DNA of 64,000 nt from Betaproteobacteria bacterium (GTDB taxonomy: Bacteria; Pseudomonadota; Gammaproteobacteria; Burkholderiales; Casimicrobiaceae), in contig JADKKQ010000001.1 in assembly GCA_016720425.1 (NCBI GenBank), positions 682,001 through 746,000 of the forward strand, written 5' to 3'. Made by a program: the position numbers and the translations under genes. The notes under the pieces were generated by a model. That model searched no databases, had not been told where the DNA came from, and saw only the letters and a list, made by a program, of their open reading frames with translations. This document shows, piece by piece, positions 19,114-26,797 of the stretch (position 1 is its first letter; every line of letters starts with the position of its first letter).

Positions 19114-20115
19114 CTACAGCCGGAAGATCATCTTGATGACGTTGCCGCCCTGCAGCAGGTCCTGGAACACCGCGGGCGCCTGCTCGGGCGCCGACTCGGA
19201 GAGCAGCAGGTCGAAATCGATGCGCTTGCTCCGCAGCATCTCGATCGCGATCTCGAAGTCGCGGCGCTCGTAGACGCGGATGCCGAGGATCGTCAACTCC
19301 TTGAACTCGACCTTGAGGAGATCGACTTCGGGGGGCTTCTTGTACGAACCGACGACGACGGCGGTCCCCTGCACGCGGATGACGTCGAGCAGCGTCGCCT
19401 GCACCGAGGGGTGCGCGGCACAGTCGAATGCGAAGTCGGCGTTGGTGCCGCCGGTCAGCTCCTTCACCCGCGCGCGCAGGTCCTCGTTGGCGCCGTCGAT
19501 CGCGGTGCAGCCGAGCCTGGCCGCGACGGCCAGCCGGTGCGGGTTGGTCTCGACGACGATGACCTCGGACGCGCCGAAGTACCTGAGGCAGGTGGCGACG
19601 CACAGGCCGATCGGACCGGCGCCGTAGACGACGGCGCGGTCGCCCGGCCTGTAGCCCGAGCGGCGGACCGCGTGGACGCCCACGGCCAGCGGCTCGATGA
19701 ACGCGCCGAGCTTCAGCGGCAGGTCGCGCGGGATCTCCATGATCTTGTCCGCCGGCACCTTGACGTACTCGGCCATCGCGCCGTCGCGGTCGATGCCGAT
19801 CAGGCGCAGCGTGTTGCACACGTGGGCTTGGCCGCTGAGGCAGGGCTCGCAGTGACCGCAGGAGAGCAGCGGGTAGACCGTCACCGGCGTGCCCTCGGGC
19901 AGCGTCGGGTGCCCCTTGACGATGGTGCCCGAGAACTCGTGGCCCATGATCAGCGGCGCCTTGGCGCGCGGGTGTGCACCCTGGTAGATGAACATGTCGG
20001 TGCCGCAGACGCCGACGTAGGCGACCTTGACCAGGACCTCGCCGGCGGCGATCTCCGGCATCGGCTTGTCTTCGACGACGACCTCGCGGGGGTTCCTGTA
20101 GACGATGCTCTTCAT
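19114..20115 (-). CDS. Zinc-dependent medium-chain alcohol dehydrogenase, L-gulonate 5-dehydrogenase/RspB-like
   Basis: A 333-residue MDR enzyme. Catalytic-zinc ligands are in GVCGTDMFIYQG and MGHEFSGT, the structural-zinc Cys cluster in SCGHCEPCLSGQAHVC, and the NAD motif in VVYGAGPIGLCVATCLRYFG near residues 165-184. The ATG at 20115 gives a standard start MKSIVYRNPREV; longer in-frame starts are not supported. In known L-gulonate pathways, an RspB-like dehydrogenase makes D-fructuronate, and ManD acts after mannonate formation. Both families are present in this cluster, so L-gulonate or a similar aldonate is a plausible substrate, by inference. Confidence 0.85.
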   Translation of the reverse strand: MKSIVYRNPREVVVEDKPMPEIAAGEVLVKVAYVGVCGTDMFIYQGAHPRAKAPLIMGHEFSGTIVKGHPTLPEGTPVTVYPLLSCGHCEPCLSGQAHVCNTLRLIGIDRDGAMAEYVKVPADKIMEIPRDLPLKLGAFIEPLAVGVHAVRRSGYRPGDRAVVYGAGPIGLCVATCLRYFGASEVIVVETNPHRLAVAARLGCTAIDGANEDLRARVKELTGGTNADFAFDCAAHPSVQATLLDVIRVQGTAVVVGSYKKPPEVDLLKVEFKELTILGIRVYERRDFEIAIEMLRSKRIDFDLLLSESAPEQAPAVFQDLLQGGNVIKMIFRL

Positions 20116-20135
20116 GGTCTCGCTCCCGAAACGGA

Positions 20136-21146
20136 TCAGAACTTGTTGACTTGATAGAGCGGCGCTTCGCCGCGCAGCACGCGGCGGACTTCCTCGGCCG
20201 CCTTGCGCTTGAGCTCCTGCGCCGCCTCGTCGGAGTGCCAGGCCATGTGCGGGGTGCACAGGAAGTTGGCGTGGGCGAACAGCGGGTGGTCCGGCGGGCC
20301 CGGTTCGCGGGCGAGCACGTCCATCGCGGCGCCGGCGAGCAGGCCGGCGCGCAATTGCCGCTCCAGCGCCGTCTCGTCGACGATCGATCCGCGCGCGGTG
20401 TTGACGAGGTACGCGGTCGGCTTCATCAGGCGCAGGAGCTTCGCGTCGATCATGTTGCGGGTCTCGTCGGTCAGCGGGCAGTGCACCGACACCACGTCGG
20501 CCTCGGCCATCAGCTGCTCGAGCCCGACCAGGGTCACGCAGTCGGGCACCTGCTCGCGCGTGAGATAGGGGTCGCAGCCGAGGACCTTCATCCCCAGCGC
20601 GTGGGTCTTGCGCGCCATCGCGCCGCCGATGCGCCCGACCCCGATGATGCCGATGGTCTGGACCTGATGGCGCCGCACCGGCTGCAGCAGCCGGAAGTCC
20701 CAGGCGCCCTGTTTGACGAGGTCGTTGGCGCGCGCGATCTTGCGCGTCAGGCAGAGCATCATCCCCAGCGCGTGGTCGGAGACTTCCTGGGTGCCGTAGT
20801 CGGGCACGTTGGAGACGATGATGCCCCGGTCGGCGGCGGCCTGCAGGTCGACGGTGTCGACGCCGACGCCGTAGCGGGCCACGATCCGGCAGCGGGGCAG
20901 CTGCTCGAACACGCGCCGGGTCATCGGCGCGTACTGGATCAGCAGGCCCTCGGCGGCGCCGCAGCGGGCGATGAGCTCATCCTCGGTCTTGCACGCAAGC
21001 CATTGAATTTCTTTGCAGACATCGGCGAGCACGCCCTGCTCGATGGCGATCGACGGGTGGTCGCAATCGGCGACGATGACGACCCGGTCGGAATTCGTGA
21101 CGGGGGTGCCGGGCGAACCGGCCGGGGGCGCTGCTTCCTGGGTCAT
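20136..21146 (-). CDS. D-isomer-specific 2-hydroxyacid dehydrogenase, phosphoglycerate-dehydrogenase-like
   Basis: A 336-residue NAD enzyme. It has VARYGVGVDTVDLQAAADRG (substrate domain), the Rossmann motif IGIIGVGRIGGAMARKTHALG near residues 165-185, catalytic Arg in NTARGSIVDE, Glu in REPGPPDHPL and His in CTPHMAWHSDEA. The ATG at 21146 has GAGGAG six bases upstream. It lacks the regulatory ACT domain of SerA, so a catabolic reductase for a 2-keto acid (glyoxylate-, hydroxypyruvate- or keto-aldonate-like) is likelier than serine synthesis. First gene of the leftward set that shares its control region with the IclR gene. Confidence 0.88.
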   Translation of the reverse strand: MTQEAAPPAGSPGTPVTNSDRVVIVADCDHPSIAIEQGVLADVCKEIQWLACKTEDELIARCGAAEGLLIQYAPMTRRVFEQLPRCRIVARYGVGVDTVDLQAAADRGIIVSNVPDYGTQEVSDHALGMMLCLTRKIARANDLVKQGAWDFRLLQPVRRHQVQTIGIIGVGRIGGAMARKTHALGMKVLGCDPYLTREQVPDCVTLVGLEQLMAEADVVSVHCPLTDETRNMIDAKLLRLMKPTAYLVNTARGSIVDETALERQLRAGLLAGAAMDVLAREPGPPDHPLFAHANFLCTPHMAWHSDEAAQELKRKAAEEVRRVLRGEAPLYQVNKF

Positions 21147-21190
21147 CGACCGCTCCTCGGGGACTGCGGTGGGCTGCGTGTCGCCACCGA

Positions 21191-21249
21191 TATTTTCCGA
21201 ACACTGTTCCGGAATGTTACCATATAACGATAAAAATGGAACGTCGTTC
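21191..21249. promoter_or_regulatory. Divergent promoter region with two IclR-type palindromes
   Basis: An AT-rich island in the 202-base gap between the PGDH-like and IclR genes. GAACA-C-TGTTC (21199-21209) and GAACG-T-CGTTC (21239-21249) are perfect palindromes with one central base. Their centres (21204 and 21244) are 40 bases apart, close to four helical turns. Between them lie TTCCGG (21207-21212) and GATAAA (21229-21234), spaced 16 bases, a possible rightward promoter. Spacing and symmetry suit cooperative binding by the adjacent IclR regulator; binding is inference. Confidence 0.6.
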
Positions 21250-21348
21250 AACGATCTTTCAGTCGGCAATCGCCGCGGCGGGCCGACGCAGGCCGCGCCG
21301 CGAGGCCGCGCCGGACGGGGGATTCGCATCGACCATCGCGTGGCCATC

Positions 21349-22197
21349 GTGAAGAAAAGCCTCGGCACCCTCCGCGGGAACGCACCCCGGAGCGAGAAGA
21401 TCAACACCGGCGTCGACAAGACGCTGAACATCCTGGAGTTCGTCGCGCAGCAGGCGAAGGGGCTGTCGCTGGCCGACATCGCCAAGGGCGTGGGCATGCC
21501 CAAGACGACGGCGCATCGCATCCTGGAGATCCTGGCGGCGCGCGACTACGTCGAGTGGAACCCGGACAGCGAGAAGTACACGCTGGGGCTGAAGGCGCTG
21601 GAGATCGGCGTCAGCGGCCTGGTCGGCATCGACATCGTCGACGTGGCGATTCCTTACCTGCAGGAGCTCTCCACGGCGACCGGCGAGACGTCGTTCCTGG
21701 GCGTCTACAACAACGGCGACGTCGTCTACCTGTACAAGGCCGAGGGCACCGGCTCGATCCAGACCACCGCGCGCCTGGGCAGCCGGCGGCCGGCCTACTG
21801 CACCGCGCTGGGCAAGGTGATCCTGGCCAACCTGCCGGTCGAGGAGGCGGACCGCGTGCTCGAGAACAAGCTCGTCCGGATCACCGAACGCACCGTCGTC
21901 GACCGGGTGAAGCTGAACGAGGAGTTCGCGCGAGCGCGCAGCGACGGTTACGCGGTGGACGACGAGGGCATCGAGGTCGGCCTGTACTGCCTCGCGGTGC
22001 CGCTCTACAACTACACCGGCGCGGTCGTCGGTGCGATCAGCGTCTCGGGCCCGTCGAAGCGGATGCTCGCGCAATGGGACTCGACGATCATCGCCCTCAA
22101 GCACGCCGGCGAAGTGATCTCCCGGCGCCTCGGTCACGTGAAGTCGGTGCGCGCGCGCTTTCTGACCGCGTCCCACGACCCGGCGCCGGGCCGGTGA
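21349..22197 (+). CDS. IclR-family transcriptional regulator
   Basis: About 282 residues. The winged HTH spans VDKTLNILEFVAQQAKGLSL through KTTAHRILEILAARDYVEW (about residues 20-65). The IclR effector domain follows, with TGETSFLGVYNNGDVVYLY, RPAYCTALGKVILANL, DDEGIEVGLYCLAVPLYNYTG and AISVSGPSKRM. GTG codons at 21340 and 21349 are the only good starts near the conserved region; 21349 is used. It probably senses a sugar acid and represses the divergent dehydrogenase genes and its own gene. In content it is the counterpart of YiaJ in the E. coli yia cluster. Confidence 0.88.
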   Translation: MKKSLGTLRGNAPRSEKINTGVDKTLNILEFVAQQAKGLSLADIAKGVGMPKTTAHRILEILAARDYVEWNPDSEKYTLGLKALEIGVSGLVGIDIVDVAIPYLQELSTATGETSFLGVYNNGDVVYLYKAEGTGSIQTTARLGSRRPAYCTALGKVILANLPVEEADRVLENKLVRITERTVVDRVKLNEEFARARSDGYAVDDEGIEVGLYCLAVPLYNYTGAVVGAISVSGPSKRMLAQWDSTIIALKHAGEVISRRLGHVKSVRARFLTASHDPAPGR

Positions 22198-22212
22198 TCG
22201 CGGTCGCCGGCG

Positions 22213-23235
22213 TCAGGCGGTCCGGCCGGCGAGTGCCAGCACGTCGGCCCAGACGCTGTCGTCGACGACGATGCCCTGCGCCCGGTGGTCGGCCCGGGTG
22301 CGCAGCTGCGCCTCGCCCGGGTAGCGCACCTCGCGCGCGTCCTCGGCCGGGGTCGACGACGTGACGTAGTCGACGACGCCGTCGGCGACCCGGTCGGTGA
22401 ACGCCTGGCCGCCGAGCTGGCGCGGATCGATGGCGATGAACACCTGCGAGCAGCCGCCGCAGCTGCCGCGCCCCAGCGTGTCGATCTCGTGCGTGGCGAG
22501 CCCTTCGGAGAGAACCGCGGCCAGCGTGTCGAGCACGACCGAAAAGCCCGAGCCCTTCCAGTAGCCCATCGGCAGGATGCGCATCGACTGCTCGATCGGA
22601 CCGGGCTCGCTCGTCAGCCGGCCTTCGCCGTCGAAGCCGCCGGGATAGGGCAGCTTTTCACCCTTCAGCCGGGTCACCTGCAGCTTGCCGTACGAGTATT
22701 GCGACATCGCCATGTCGAGCACGAGGGGGCCCTTCGCGCGCGGCACGGCCATGACGAAGGGATTGTTGCCGATGCGCGTGTTGCGCCCGCCCCACGCGGG
22801 CATGCAGGCCTCGGTGTTGGTCCACGCGATGGCGACGAAACCCCGCTCCGCCGCCCGCCAGCCGTAGGTGCCGCCGCGCATCCAGTGCGTCGTGTTGCGC
22901 AGGGCGACGATGCCGACGGCCCCGGTCGCCGCGAGCTCCTGCGCCCGGTCGATCGCGCGCAGCGCGTTGAGGATGCCGGCGCCGAAATCGCCGTCGTGGA
23001 TCTCCATCGGACCGACGCGCTTCACCAGCGTCGGCTTGGCGTCGAGGTTGATCCAGCCGCGTTGGATGTAGTCGACGAAGCGGGGCACCCGGTTGAGGCC
23101 GTGCGAATAGATGCCGTCGCAGCTGGACTCGGTGTGCACGCGGGCGCAGGTGCGCGCGTCGGGCTCGTTCATGCCGGCCTTGCGGAAGGCGTCGAAGACG
23201 ACGTCGTGCATGTGCTCGAAGGCGATGCGGGTCAT
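22213..23235 (-). CDS. YiaK/Ldh_2-family NAD(P)-dependent oxidoreductase (2,3-diketo-L-gulonate reductase-like)
   Basis: An intact 340-residue member of the malate/L-lactate dehydrogenase-like family (unlike Rossmann dehydrogenases). Signatures: SCDGIYSHGLNRVPR with the catalytic His near residue 45, LRNTTHWMRGGTYGWRAA near 118-135, WTNTEACMPAWGG, NPFVMAVPR, and the glycine-rich MGYWKGSGFSVVLD near 225-238. It reduces or oxidises alpha-keto/alpha-hydroxy acids such as diketogulonate. It is the complete paralogue of the damaged copy at 12601-13418. It lies 50 bases after manD and is convergent with the IclR gene end (15-base gap). Confidence 0.9.
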   Translation of the reverse strand: MTRIAFEHMHDVVFDAFRKAGMNEPDARTCARVHTESSCDGIYSHGLNRVPRFVDYIQRGWINLDAKPTLVKRVGPMEIHDGDFGAGILNALRAIDRAQELAATGAVGIVALRNTTHWMRGGTYGWRAAERGFVAIAWTNTEACMPAWGGRNTRIGNNPFVMAVPRAKGPLVLDMAMSQYSYGKLQVTRLKGEKLPYPGGFDGEGRLTSEPGPIEQSMRILPMGYWKGSGFSVVLDTLAAVLSEGLATHEIDTLGRGSCGGCSQVFIAIDPRQLGGQAFTDRVADGVVDYVTSSTPAEDAREVRYPGEAQLRTRADHRAQGIVVDDSVWADVLALAGRTA

Positions 23236-23285
23236 GGCAACAGGTCCTGGTCGGGGTTGGGGGGAGGCTTGCGCAGCGGGCTCGG

Positions 23286-24494
23286 TCACCAGTTCCAGAG
23301 CGTGCCGTCTTCCAGGCGCGCCACCGGCAGATAGGCGCGCTCGTAGGGGTAGCGGGCGGCCAGCGCCTCGTCGATGTCGACGCCGTGGCCCGGCACCTCG
23401 CCCGGATGCATCGTCCCGTCGTGGAACGTCCAGGCGTGGGGAAACACCTCCAGCGCCGGCGCCGGATAGCCCATGTACTCCTGGAGGCCGAAGTTGGGCA
23501 CCCACAGGTCGAAGTGCAGCGCGGCACCCATCGACACCGGGGAGAGGTCGGAGGGGCCGTGGCAGCCGGTCCGCACCTGGTAGATCGCGGCGAAGTCGGC
23601 GATGCGCCGCAGGTGGGTGATCCCGCCGGCGTGGGTGACGGTGGTGCGGATGTAGTCGATCAGCTGCTCCTCGATCAGCTGCTTGCAGTCCCAGAGCGTG
23701 TTGAACACCTCGCCGACGGCGATCGGGGTCACCGTGTGCTGCCGGATGAGGCGGAACGCGTCCTGGTTCTCGGCCGGCGTCGGGTCCTCGATCCAGAACA
23801 GCCGGCAGTCCTCGACCGATTTGCCGAGGCGCGCGGCCTCGATCGGCGTCAGCCGATGGTGGACGTCGTGCAGCAGGTGGATGTCGAAGCCGAACTTCGC
23901 GCGCACTGCCGCGAACAGCTTGGGCGCGAAGTCGAGGTACTTCTCCGTCGACCAGGATTGCTCTTCCGGCCAGTCCTTGGTCGCGGGCTCGTACGCCGCA
24001 TTGCCCTTGGCGACGCCGTAGACCGACTTCATTCCCGGCACGCCGCACTGCGCACGGATCGCCTTGAATCCCTCGGCGCGGTGCTGCTCGAAGGTGTCCA
24101 GCGTCTCCGCGATGTCGCGGCCCGTGGCGTGGCAGTAGACCATGACGTGCTCGCGCGACGCGCCGCCCAGCAGCTGATACAGCGGCATGCCCGCGTGCTT
24201 GCCCTTGATGTCCCACAGCGCCATGTCGACCGCGGCGATCGCCGACATCGTCACCGGCCCGCGCCGCCAGTACGCGCCCTTGTAGAAGTACTGCCACAGG
24301 TCCTCGATGCGCCGCGGATCGCGGCCGATCAGCAGCGGGCACAGGTGATCGCGCAGGTAGGAAGCGACGGCGAGCTCGCGACCGTTGAGCGTCGCGTCGC
24401 CGACGCCGGTGACGCCGTCGTCGGTGACGATCTTCAGGGTGACGAAATTGCGTCCCGGGCAGCAGACGATGACCTTGGCGTCGACGATCTTCAT
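23286..24494 (-). CDS. manD: D-mannonate dehydratase ManD (enolase superfamily)
   Basis: A 402-residue enzyme starting MKIVDAKVIVCCPGRNFVTL, with GCAGGAG upstream. Counted from this start, the Mg2+ ligands fall exactly at D210, E236 and E262 (HDVHHR, WIEDPTP, GEVFN). The catalytic residues R147, Y159 and H212 are also in place, matching the numbering of characterised ManD proteins. It dehydrates D-mannonate to 2-keto-3-deoxygluconate. Residue 314 is Pro (CHGPSDLSP). From memory of the family literature, Pro here goes with low-efficiency members that may also use D-gluconate, while Ala marks the fast mannonate-specific ones. It is preceded by the GntR gene in the same orientation. Confidence 0.93.
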   Translation of the reverse strand: MKIVDAKVIVCCPGRNFVTLKIVTDDGVTGVGDATLNGRELAVASYLRDHLCPLLIGRDPRRIEDLWQYFYKGAYWRRGPVTMSAIAAVDMALWDIKGKHAGMPLYQLLGGASREHVMVYCHATGRDIAETLDTFEQHRAEGFKAIRAQCGVPGMKSVYGVAKGNAAYEPATKDWPEEQSWSTEKYLDFAPKLFAAVRAKFGFDIHLLHDVHHRLTPIEAARLGKSVEDCRLFWIEDPTPAENQDAFRLIRQHTVTPIAVGEVFNTLWDCKQLIEEQLIDYIRTTVTHAGGITHLRRIADFAAIYQVRTGCHGPSDLSPVSMGAALHFDLWVPNFGLQEYMGYPAPALEVFPHAWTFHDGTMHPGEVPGHGVDIDEALAARYPYERAYLPVARLEDGTLWNW

Positions 24495-24577
24495 GCGGGT
24501 CTCCTGCGGGCCGTGGCGGCCCGTGCGTGGGTGGCGGCGGGTGACGGGAGCGCGGCGGGCATCGGCCGGGCGGCGCG

Positions 24578-25405
24578 TCAGGCGGCGAAGAACTCGGCGG
24601 GGGCCCGCTCGCGCAGCCGCGACAGGTCCCCGGTGACGGCATCGATGTGCCGGCGCATGGCGGCGGCGGCACCCGGCCCGTCGCCGTCGTGCAGCAGCGT
24701 GACGATGTCGGTGTGCTCCTCCAGCGCGCGGCTCGCGTGCGCGGGATCGACCTGCAGCAGCCAGCGCACGCGATCGAGGTGCTGCTTCACCTCCTCGATC
24801 CGGGCCCAGGTCCGCCGTCGCCGCGTGAGTTCGAACAGCCGCTGGTGCATCGCCTCGTCGAGACGGAAGAACTCGTCGGGTTGCCGGGCGTCGATCGCGG
24901 CGCGCTGGGCCGCGAGCAGGCCGCGCAGCGCGGCGAGCTCGCGCGGCGTGACGTGGGAGGCGAGCTCCTCGACGTTCGCGCACTCGAGCGAGCGGCGGAT
25001 GAAGCAGCCCTCCTGCAGCGCCTCGATGTCGATCGGCGCGACGACGGTCGCCGCCTGCGGGTAGACGAGGACCAGCTGCTCCCGGGCGAGCGCGCGCAGT
25101 GCCTCGCGGACCGGCGTGCGGCTGACGCCGAGCAGCCGGGCGAGCGCAGCTTCGGACAGCGGGGTGCCGGGGGTGAGCCGGGCGCGGATGATCGCCTGCC
25201 GCAGCAAGGCCAGCACCTGCTCGGAGCAGGAGCGCTCGTCGTCGAGCTGGAGCGGCCCCAGGGCACGGGCGAGGGCGGCGACGTCGGAGCGGCCGCCGAT
25301 CCGCGCGACGTGCTGCGGCTTCGGCCGGGAGTCGGCTTGCGGCGGGGGCGCCGTGCGCACGACGCGCGACTTTCGCTTCAGGTCTCTCGGTAGGTTCCGG
25401 TCCAC
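24578..25405 (-). CDS. GntR-family transcriptional regulator, FadR/FCD subfamily
   Basis: A 275-residue protein. A basic, poorly conserved N-terminus of about 50 residues comes first. The winged HTH covers LLRQAIIRARLTPGTPLSEA and LARLLGVSRTPVREALRALA (about residues 65-110). An all-helical FCD ligand domain follows, with likely metal-binding residues in FRLDEAMHQRLF, LEEHTDIVTLL and MRRHIDAV. It probably responds to a sugar acid. A perfect 20-bp palindrome lies about 100 bases upstream, consistent with autoregulation. The same core precedes the TRAP operon. Confidence 0.9.
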   Translation of the reverse strand: MDRNLPRDLKRKSRVVRTAPPPQADSRPKPQHVARIGGRSDVAALARALGPLQLDDERSCSEQVLALLRQAIIRARLTPGTPLSEAALARLLGVSRTPVREALRALAREQLVLVYPQAATVVAPIDIEALQEGCFIRRSLECANVEELASHVTPRELAALRGLLAAQRAAIDARQPDEFFRLDEAMHQRLFELTRRRRTWARIEEVKQHLDRVRWLLQVDPAHASRALEEHTDIVTLLHDGDGPGAAAAMRRHIDAVTGDLSRLRERAPAEFFAA

Positions 25406-25502
25406 GCTTTCGCCTGCGGGGGTGGGGTCGCTGCCTTGCGGTCGATCGGGGCGCGGCGGACGGCGGCGGCAGCGAGCCGTCGGCGCCAGCGCGGCGACCG
25501 GA

Positions 25503-25553
25503 AAAACTGGTATGGCAGTTTTATAAACTACGCCGTCGGGAGCGGGCTGTCAA
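25503..25553 (-). promoter_or_regulatory. Promoter and 20-bp operator upstream of the GntR gene
   Basis: On the minus strand a consensus -35 TTGACA (25553-25548) is followed after 17 bases by TAGTTT (25530-25525). Immediately downstream lies the perfect palindrome AAAACTG-GTATGG-CAGTTTT (25503-25522), placed where a repressor would block transcription start. The core GTATGG equals that of the site at 18201-18216. It lies within the 210-base gap between the DenD-like and GntR genes; no gene is seen there. Confidence 0.65.
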
Positions 25554-25615
25554 ATGGCCGCGGCAATGGCCACCGCGACGGTGGCGGCCCGCCCCTTCGT
25601 CACGCGGCCCGACCG

Positions 25616-26590
25616 TCAGGCGGCGGCGTGCTCGGCGAGGTACGCACGAACGATGGCGGCAAAGTCGTCGTCGGCGCGCATGCCCAGCGCGTGACCGTGC
25701 CGGGCGGCGAAGGCGGCCGGCCAGGTCGACACGATCCGGTCGACGGCGGGATCGAATTGCCAGACGATGCGGTCGGCCACCGCGCTGCCGGCGACCGCGC
25801 GCAGCGCGGCGACCATGTCGCCGACGGCGACCGAGATGCCGGGCACGTTCACCGACCGGCGGCCGGCGAGGGCCGCGGCGGGAGCCTCGTGGCCGACGAT
25901 CAGGTTGGCGATCACCGCCTGCGGGGACTGCAGCCACATCCGCGTCGTCGGCGCCACCGGGCAGATCGCCTCGACGCCGGCCAGCGGCTCGCGGATGATG
26001 CCGCTGGCGAACGAGGACGCCGCCTTGTTCGGTTTCCCGGGGCGGACCGTCACCGTGGGCAGCCGCAGGCTGCGGCCGTCGATCGCCCCGCGGCGCGAGA
26101 GGTCGCTGACCAGCAACTCGCCGATCGCCTTCTGCGTGCCGTAGGACGACTGCGGCAGCAGCGGCGCGTCGTCGGGCACCGGGTCGGGCAGCGTGCCCCC
26201 GAACACCGCGAGCGAACTCGCGAACACGAACTTCGGCGGCGCGGGCAGCGCCCGGCAGCGGTCGAGCAGCTGGCGCGTCGCGTCGAGATTGACCCGCATG
26301 CCCAGCGCGAAGTCGGCTTCCGCCTGTCCGCTGACGACGGCGGCGAGGTGGAACACCGAAGCGGTGTCCGGCGTGATCGCGGCGGCCGCGACCATCGGGT
26401 CGGCGAGGTCGCCGGCCAGCGTGCGCACGCGCGGATCCGCGCTGCCGGCGGCGGGCACGACGTCGAGCAGGACGAGTTCGCGCACCGCGCGCACCGCGCC
26501 GCGGGCATCGGTGAGCTGCCCGCGGGCGAGGATCGCCTGCGCGAGGCGCTGGCCCAGAAAACCGGCGCCGCCGGTGATGACGATGCGCAT
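25616..26590 (-). CDS. denD: NAD-dependent epimerase/dehydratase, D-erythronate dehydrogenase (DenD)-like
   Basis: A 324-residue extended SDR: GGAGFLGQRLAQ nucleotide motif at residues 7-18, FHLAAVVSG near 82, FASSLAVFGG near 122, and catalytic YGTQK near residues 147-151. The region RPGKPNKAASSFASGIIREP and the ending are typical of the DenD group, which oxidises D-erythronate at C2. No partner kinase (OtnK) or aldolase (OtnC) gene is in the window, so the substrate here may be another aldonate. It is divergent from hemC and lies upstream of the GntR gene. Confidence 0.75.
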   Translation of the reverse strand: MRIVITGGAGFLGQRLAQAILARGQLTDARGAVRAVRELVLLDVVPAAGSADPRVRTLAGDLADPMVAAAAITPDTASVFHLAAVVSGQAEADFALGMRVNLDATRQLLDRCRALPAPPKFVFASSLAVFGGTLPDPVPDDAPLLPQSSYGTQKAIGELLVSDLSRRGAIDGRSLRLPTVTVRPGKPNKAASSFASGIIREPLAGVEAICPVAPTTRMWLQSPQAVIANLIVGHEAPAAALAGRRSVNVPGISVAVGDMVAALRAVAGSAVADRIVWQFDPAVDRIVSTWPAAFAARHGHALGMRADDDFAAIVRAYLAEHAAA

Positions 26591-26797
26591 GCCGACTCCC
26601 GTGATTGCGGATGAGGGCACCATGATAGCGGCTCCCGATCGGCGTGCCGCCGGCCGGTCGAGCCGGGGCGCGCCGGCCAGCCGCGAGCGGGGGCCCGCGA
26701 CCCCATGCGCAAAATCCGGCGCAGCGCCGCAAGGCAGCCGGCGGCGAAATCCGGCTCGCCGACCCGCGGGCCCTGCGCTCTTCCCGGGACGTCCTTC

